Positions 14,255 to 16,152 of a DNA stretch of 16,152 bases are shown piece by piece. The translations under genes were made by a program, and so were the position numbers. Origin of the DNA: PNAI01 sp964575715 (GTDB taxonomy: Bacteria > Pseudomonadota > Alphaproteobacteria > Rhizobiales > Xanthobacteraceae). A model generated the notes under the pieces. The model was given only the letters and a program-made list of their open reading frames with translations, was not told where the DNA came from and searched no databases. How positions within the stretch are numbered: the first letter of the stretch is position 1; each line of letters begins with the position of its first letter. The DNA lies in NCBI GenBank assembly GCA_964575715.1, contig CAZNSG010000130.1, positions 1 to 16,152 on the forward strand. The letters run 5' to 3'.

Positions 14255-14788
14255 AATATGACCGCCGTTCCCAGCATCTCCGGATCCGAGGCTGACCGCG
14301 CGTCGGCGTCGGCCGAGCCGATTTGGGATATCATTGAGCTGTTGTTTTTCGCCTACCGCGACTTTGTATCCGACCCCGACGACGTGCTGCGTAATTTCGG
14401 CTTCGGGCGCGCGCACCATCGCGTTCTGCACTTCGTCAACCGCCATCCTGGAATGAAGGTCGCCGAACTGCTGAACGTTCTTAAAATAACCAAGCAGTCG
14501 CTTGGCCGCGTGCTCAAGCAGCTCGTTGACCAAGGCTATGTGGTGCAGAAAGAAGGCGAGAATGACCGCCGCCAGCGCCTGCTCTATGTCACGCCCAAAG
14601 GCAAAGCACTGGCCATGCGGCTTGCTTACATGCAGACCGCGCGCATTGCCCACGCGCTCGCCGAACTCGGACCCGGCGCACACGAAGCGGCGCGCCGCTT
14701 CCTGATCGCCATGATCGACTCCGATGACCGCGACAGCGTGCAGCGGCTCATTGCGCAGGCCGACCGCGCACGCCGGCCGCGGCCTTGA
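14243..14788 (+). CDS. MarR-family transcriptional regulator (PetP-like)
   Basis: A 181-residue regulator with a winged helix-turn-helix. The first part of the domain is FFAYRDFVSDPDDVLRNFGFGRAHHRVLHFV, the recognition helix lies around ITKQSLGRVLKQLVDQGY (82-99), and the wing is VQKEGENDRRQRLLYVTPKGKAL (101-123) with the conserved Asp-Arg-Arg. The start may be the ATG at 14243 or the one at 14258 (MTAVPSISG). Neither has a ribosome binding site, and the inverted repeat covers this area. Eighteen bases separate it from the OmpR-type regulator. In Rhodobacter a MarR-like gene (petP) precedes petR in the same way; whether the role is the same is inference. No ligand can be named. Confidence 0.88.
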   Translation: MADINMTAVPSISGSEADRASASAEPIWDIIELLFFAYRDFVSDPDDVLRNFGFGRAHHRVLHFVNRHPGMKVAELLNVLKITKQSLGRVLKQLVDQGYVVQKEGENDRRQRLLYVTPKGKALAMRLAYMQTARIAHALAELGPGAHEAARRFLIAMIDSDDRDSVQRLIAQADRARRPRP

Positions 14789-14806
14789 CCGCCGCAGGAT
14801 AGGGTC

Positions 14807-15520
14807 ATGAAAGCCCAATCCGCCGTCCCCGTTCCCGCCGACGACGCACCCCACCTCCTCGTCGTCGATGACGACCGCCGTATCCGCAGCCTGTTGTCGC
14901 GCTATCTTGCCGGCGAGGGCTACCGCATTTCCACGGCGAACAATGCGGCCGAGGCGCGCGCCATGATTGCGGGCTTGAGCTTTGACCTCTTGATTCTTGA
15001 CGTCATGATGCCGGGCGAAACCGGCTTTCAGCTTGCCCAATCGATCCGCATGTCCTCCAGAGTGCCGATCCTGATGCTGACCGCGCGCGACGAAAAAGCC
15101 AGCCGCATCGAAGGCCTCGAACTCGGCGCCGACGACTATGTCGGCAAGCCCTTCGAACCGCGCGAATTGTCGCTACGCATTGCCAATATCCTCAAGCGCG
15201 CCAAGCCGCCCTCGACCCCGCCGCCGGAGTCGATCCGCTTTGGCCCGTTCGTATTTCATATTGCCCGAGCGGAGCTCCGCCGCGGGGAAGAGACCATCCG
15301 CCTTACCGACCGCGAGCGCGAAATGCTCACCGTGCTGAGCGCAACACCCGGCCAGACCGTGCCGCGGCTCGCGCTTGCCACCAATGACAGCGCGGCCAAC
15401 GAACGCGCCGTCGATGTCCAGGTCAATCGTTTGCGGCGCAAGATCGAACGCGATCCCGCCAATCCGCTATTCATTCAGACCGTGCGCGGTATTGGCTACC
15501 GTCTCATGGTGGCGCCATGA
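14807..15520 (+). CDS. OmpR-family response regulator (PetR-like)
   Basis: A 237-residue two-component response regulator. Receiver domain: acidic pocket Asp21-Asp23 in LLVVDDDRRIRSLL, phospho-acceptor Asp65 in LLILDVMMPG, Thr92 (LTARD) and Lys114 (GADDYVGKPFEPRE). The C-terminal winged helix of the OmpR/PhoB type (about 143-235) has LTDREREML, VDVQVNRLRRKIERDP and IQTVRGIGYRL. It is a DNA-binding transcription regulator activated by phosphorylation, probably by the kinase encoded next, whose ATG overlaps its TGA. Start ATG 14807 follows AGGATAGGG. It resembles PetR of Rhodobacter capsulatus, described as needed for cytochrome bc1 production, but its targets here cannot be read from the sequence. 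Confidence 0.94.
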   Translation: MKAQSAVPVPADDAPHLLVVDDDRRIRSLLSRYLAGEGYRISTANNAAEARAMIAGLSFDLLILDVMMPGETGFQLAQSIRMSSRVPILMLTARDEKASRIEGLELGADDYVGKPFEPRELSLRIANILKRAKPPSTPPPESIRFGPFVFHIARAELRRGEETIRLTDREREMLTVLSATPGQTVPRLALATNDSAANERAVDVQVNRLRRKIERDPANPLFIQTVRGIGYRLMVAP

Positions 15521-16152
15521 GCAGCATCGATCTCGGCATGGCGCGCTTGCGTTCCGCGGCGATTCGCGCCTCGGAAACATGGGACCGCTTCAGCCTATGG
15601 TACAAGCGCATTATTCCCAAGGGCCTCTATGCCCGTTCGCTGCTCATCATCATCGCACCGATGGTGATCCTGCAGTCGGTCGTTGCCTGGGTGTTCATGG
15701 AGCGGCATTGGAACCATGTCACGCAAAATCTTTCCGCCGCGGTGGTGCAGGACATTGCCGCCCTGATCGAGGTCAATAAGAACTATCCGCAGGACGCCCA
15801 GCAGGCGCTGTTGCGCCGTATTGCGCAGGAGCGGCTCGGCCTGGTGGTCGATTTTCTGCCACTCTCGGAAATGCCGCCGCCGGGGCCCAAACCATTCTTT
15901 TCGCTGCTCGACCAGGCGCTGTCCGTGGAGTTGCGCAAACAGATCGGCCGTCCGTTCTGGATCGATACCATCGGCCGCTCCACGCTGGTCGAAATCCGCG
16001 TTCAGCTCGACAACGCCATCATGCGGGTGATTGCCAAGCGCAGCGCCGCCTACGCCTCGAACTCCGAAATTTTTCTGCTGTGGATGGTCGGCACCTCGCT
16101 GGTGCTGATCCTTATTGCCATCCTGTTCCTGCGCAATCAAATCCGGCCGATC
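15517..16152 (+). CDS. Sensor histidine kinase, EnvZ-like (partial, runs off the window)
   Basis: Only the first 212 codons are in the window. The product starts MSSIDLGMARLRSAAIRASETW. It has a first membrane helix (about 41-61, SLLIIIAPMVILQSVVAWVFM), a periplasmic domain of about 120 residues (62-184) and a second helix (185-205, EIFLLWMVGTSLVLILIAILFL). It then begins RNQIRPI, the usual entry to a HAMP domain. The phospho-acceptor His box and the ATPase domain must lie beyond the right edge. The ATG overlaps the stop of the response regulator gene (ATGA), so the two are coupled and form a cognate pair. The periplasmic domain has the size and layout of EnvZ-type sensors. The signal is unknown. 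Confidence 0.88.
   Translation, partial: MSSIDLGMARLRSAAIRASETWDRFSLWYKRIIPKGLYARSLLIIIAPMVILQSVVAWVFMERHWNHVTQNLSAAVVQDIAALIEVNKNYPQDAQQALLRRIAQERLGLVVDFLPLSEMPPPGPKPFFSLLDQALSVELRKQIGRPFWIDTIGRSTLVEIRVQLDNAIMRVIAKRSAAYASNSEIFLLWMVGTSLVLILIAILFLRNQIRPI

Noticed and set aside
14174..15040. A 288-codon open frame on the minus strand over marR and the response regulator.
   Set aside because: It lies opposite two clear regulators and its composition (His/Arg/Gly-rich, no domain pattern) is that of an antisense shadow.
1..16152. CRISPR array, prophage, toxin-antitoxin or anti-phage defence island.
   Set aside because: There are no regular spaced repeats, no phage structural genes and no paired small toxin/antitoxin frames. 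Nearly all DNA is accounted for by housekeeping genes.

Overview
The window looks like an ordinary, well-ordered stretch of chromosome from a high-GC alphaproteobacterium, most likely of the Hyphomicrobiales (Bradyrhizobiaceae/Xanthobacteraceae-like). The reasons are the rhizobial-type outer-membrane barrel, the twin-transmembrane HIG1 protein, the YjfB-type small protein, the SleB-type hydrolase, an orphan Bug-type solute receptor, and a palindromic repeat (1858-1906) of a kind I associate with Bradyrhizobium relatives. This placement is inference from gene content, not from a marker gene. No rRNA, tRNA, CRISPR array or complete insertion sequence is visible.

Left edge (1-976): an NAD(P)-binding epimerase/reductase gene on the minus strand is cut off after about 175 codons, exactly where a sequence resembling an insertion-sequence end begins. 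It is followed by a small HIG1 membrane protein. Next come a small secreted protein (977-1195, minus) and a PduO-type cob(I)alamin adenosyltransferase (1298-1858), whose stop codon runs into the palindromic repeat, then a rhomboid protease (1936-2691).

Metabolic block (2742-5346): etfB and etfA overlap by ATGA, and a 3-hydroxybutyryl-CoA dehydrogenase gene follows after 32 bases. This is a compact unit for acyl-CoA/hydroxyacyl-CoA oxidation that delivers electrons through ETF to the quinone pool. A YjfB-like small protein and a SleB-type cell-wall hydrolase with a proline-rich linker and a KP-repeat tail come next, then an orphan tripartite tricarboxylate (Bug) receptor with a Tat-like signal.

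DNA repair and cofactor block (8375-13018): uvrC (minus) carries a palindrome-rich in-frame insertion in its interdomain linker. It is divergent from an outer-membrane beta-barrel gene. After a 317-base gap holding a hairpin repeat come pgsA, moaD and moaE, tightly coupled: moaD has a TTG start overlapping the pgsA stop, and moaE starts one base after the moaD stop. These make phosphatidylglycerophosphate and the two subunits of molybdopterin synthase.

Right edge (13070-16152): ilvE (minus) is divergent from a regulatory operon made of a MarR-family regulator, an OmpR-family response regulator and a sensor histidine kinase that runs off the window. The marR-response regulator pair resembles petP-petR of Rhodobacter. 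An inverted repeat lies across the marR start codon and is a candidate operator.

I do not see a clearly new biological system. The points most worth a second look are the in-frame repeat in uvrC, the probable transposon-truncated epimerase, the candidate operator at marR, and several short tandem or phased repeats in intergenic DNA.
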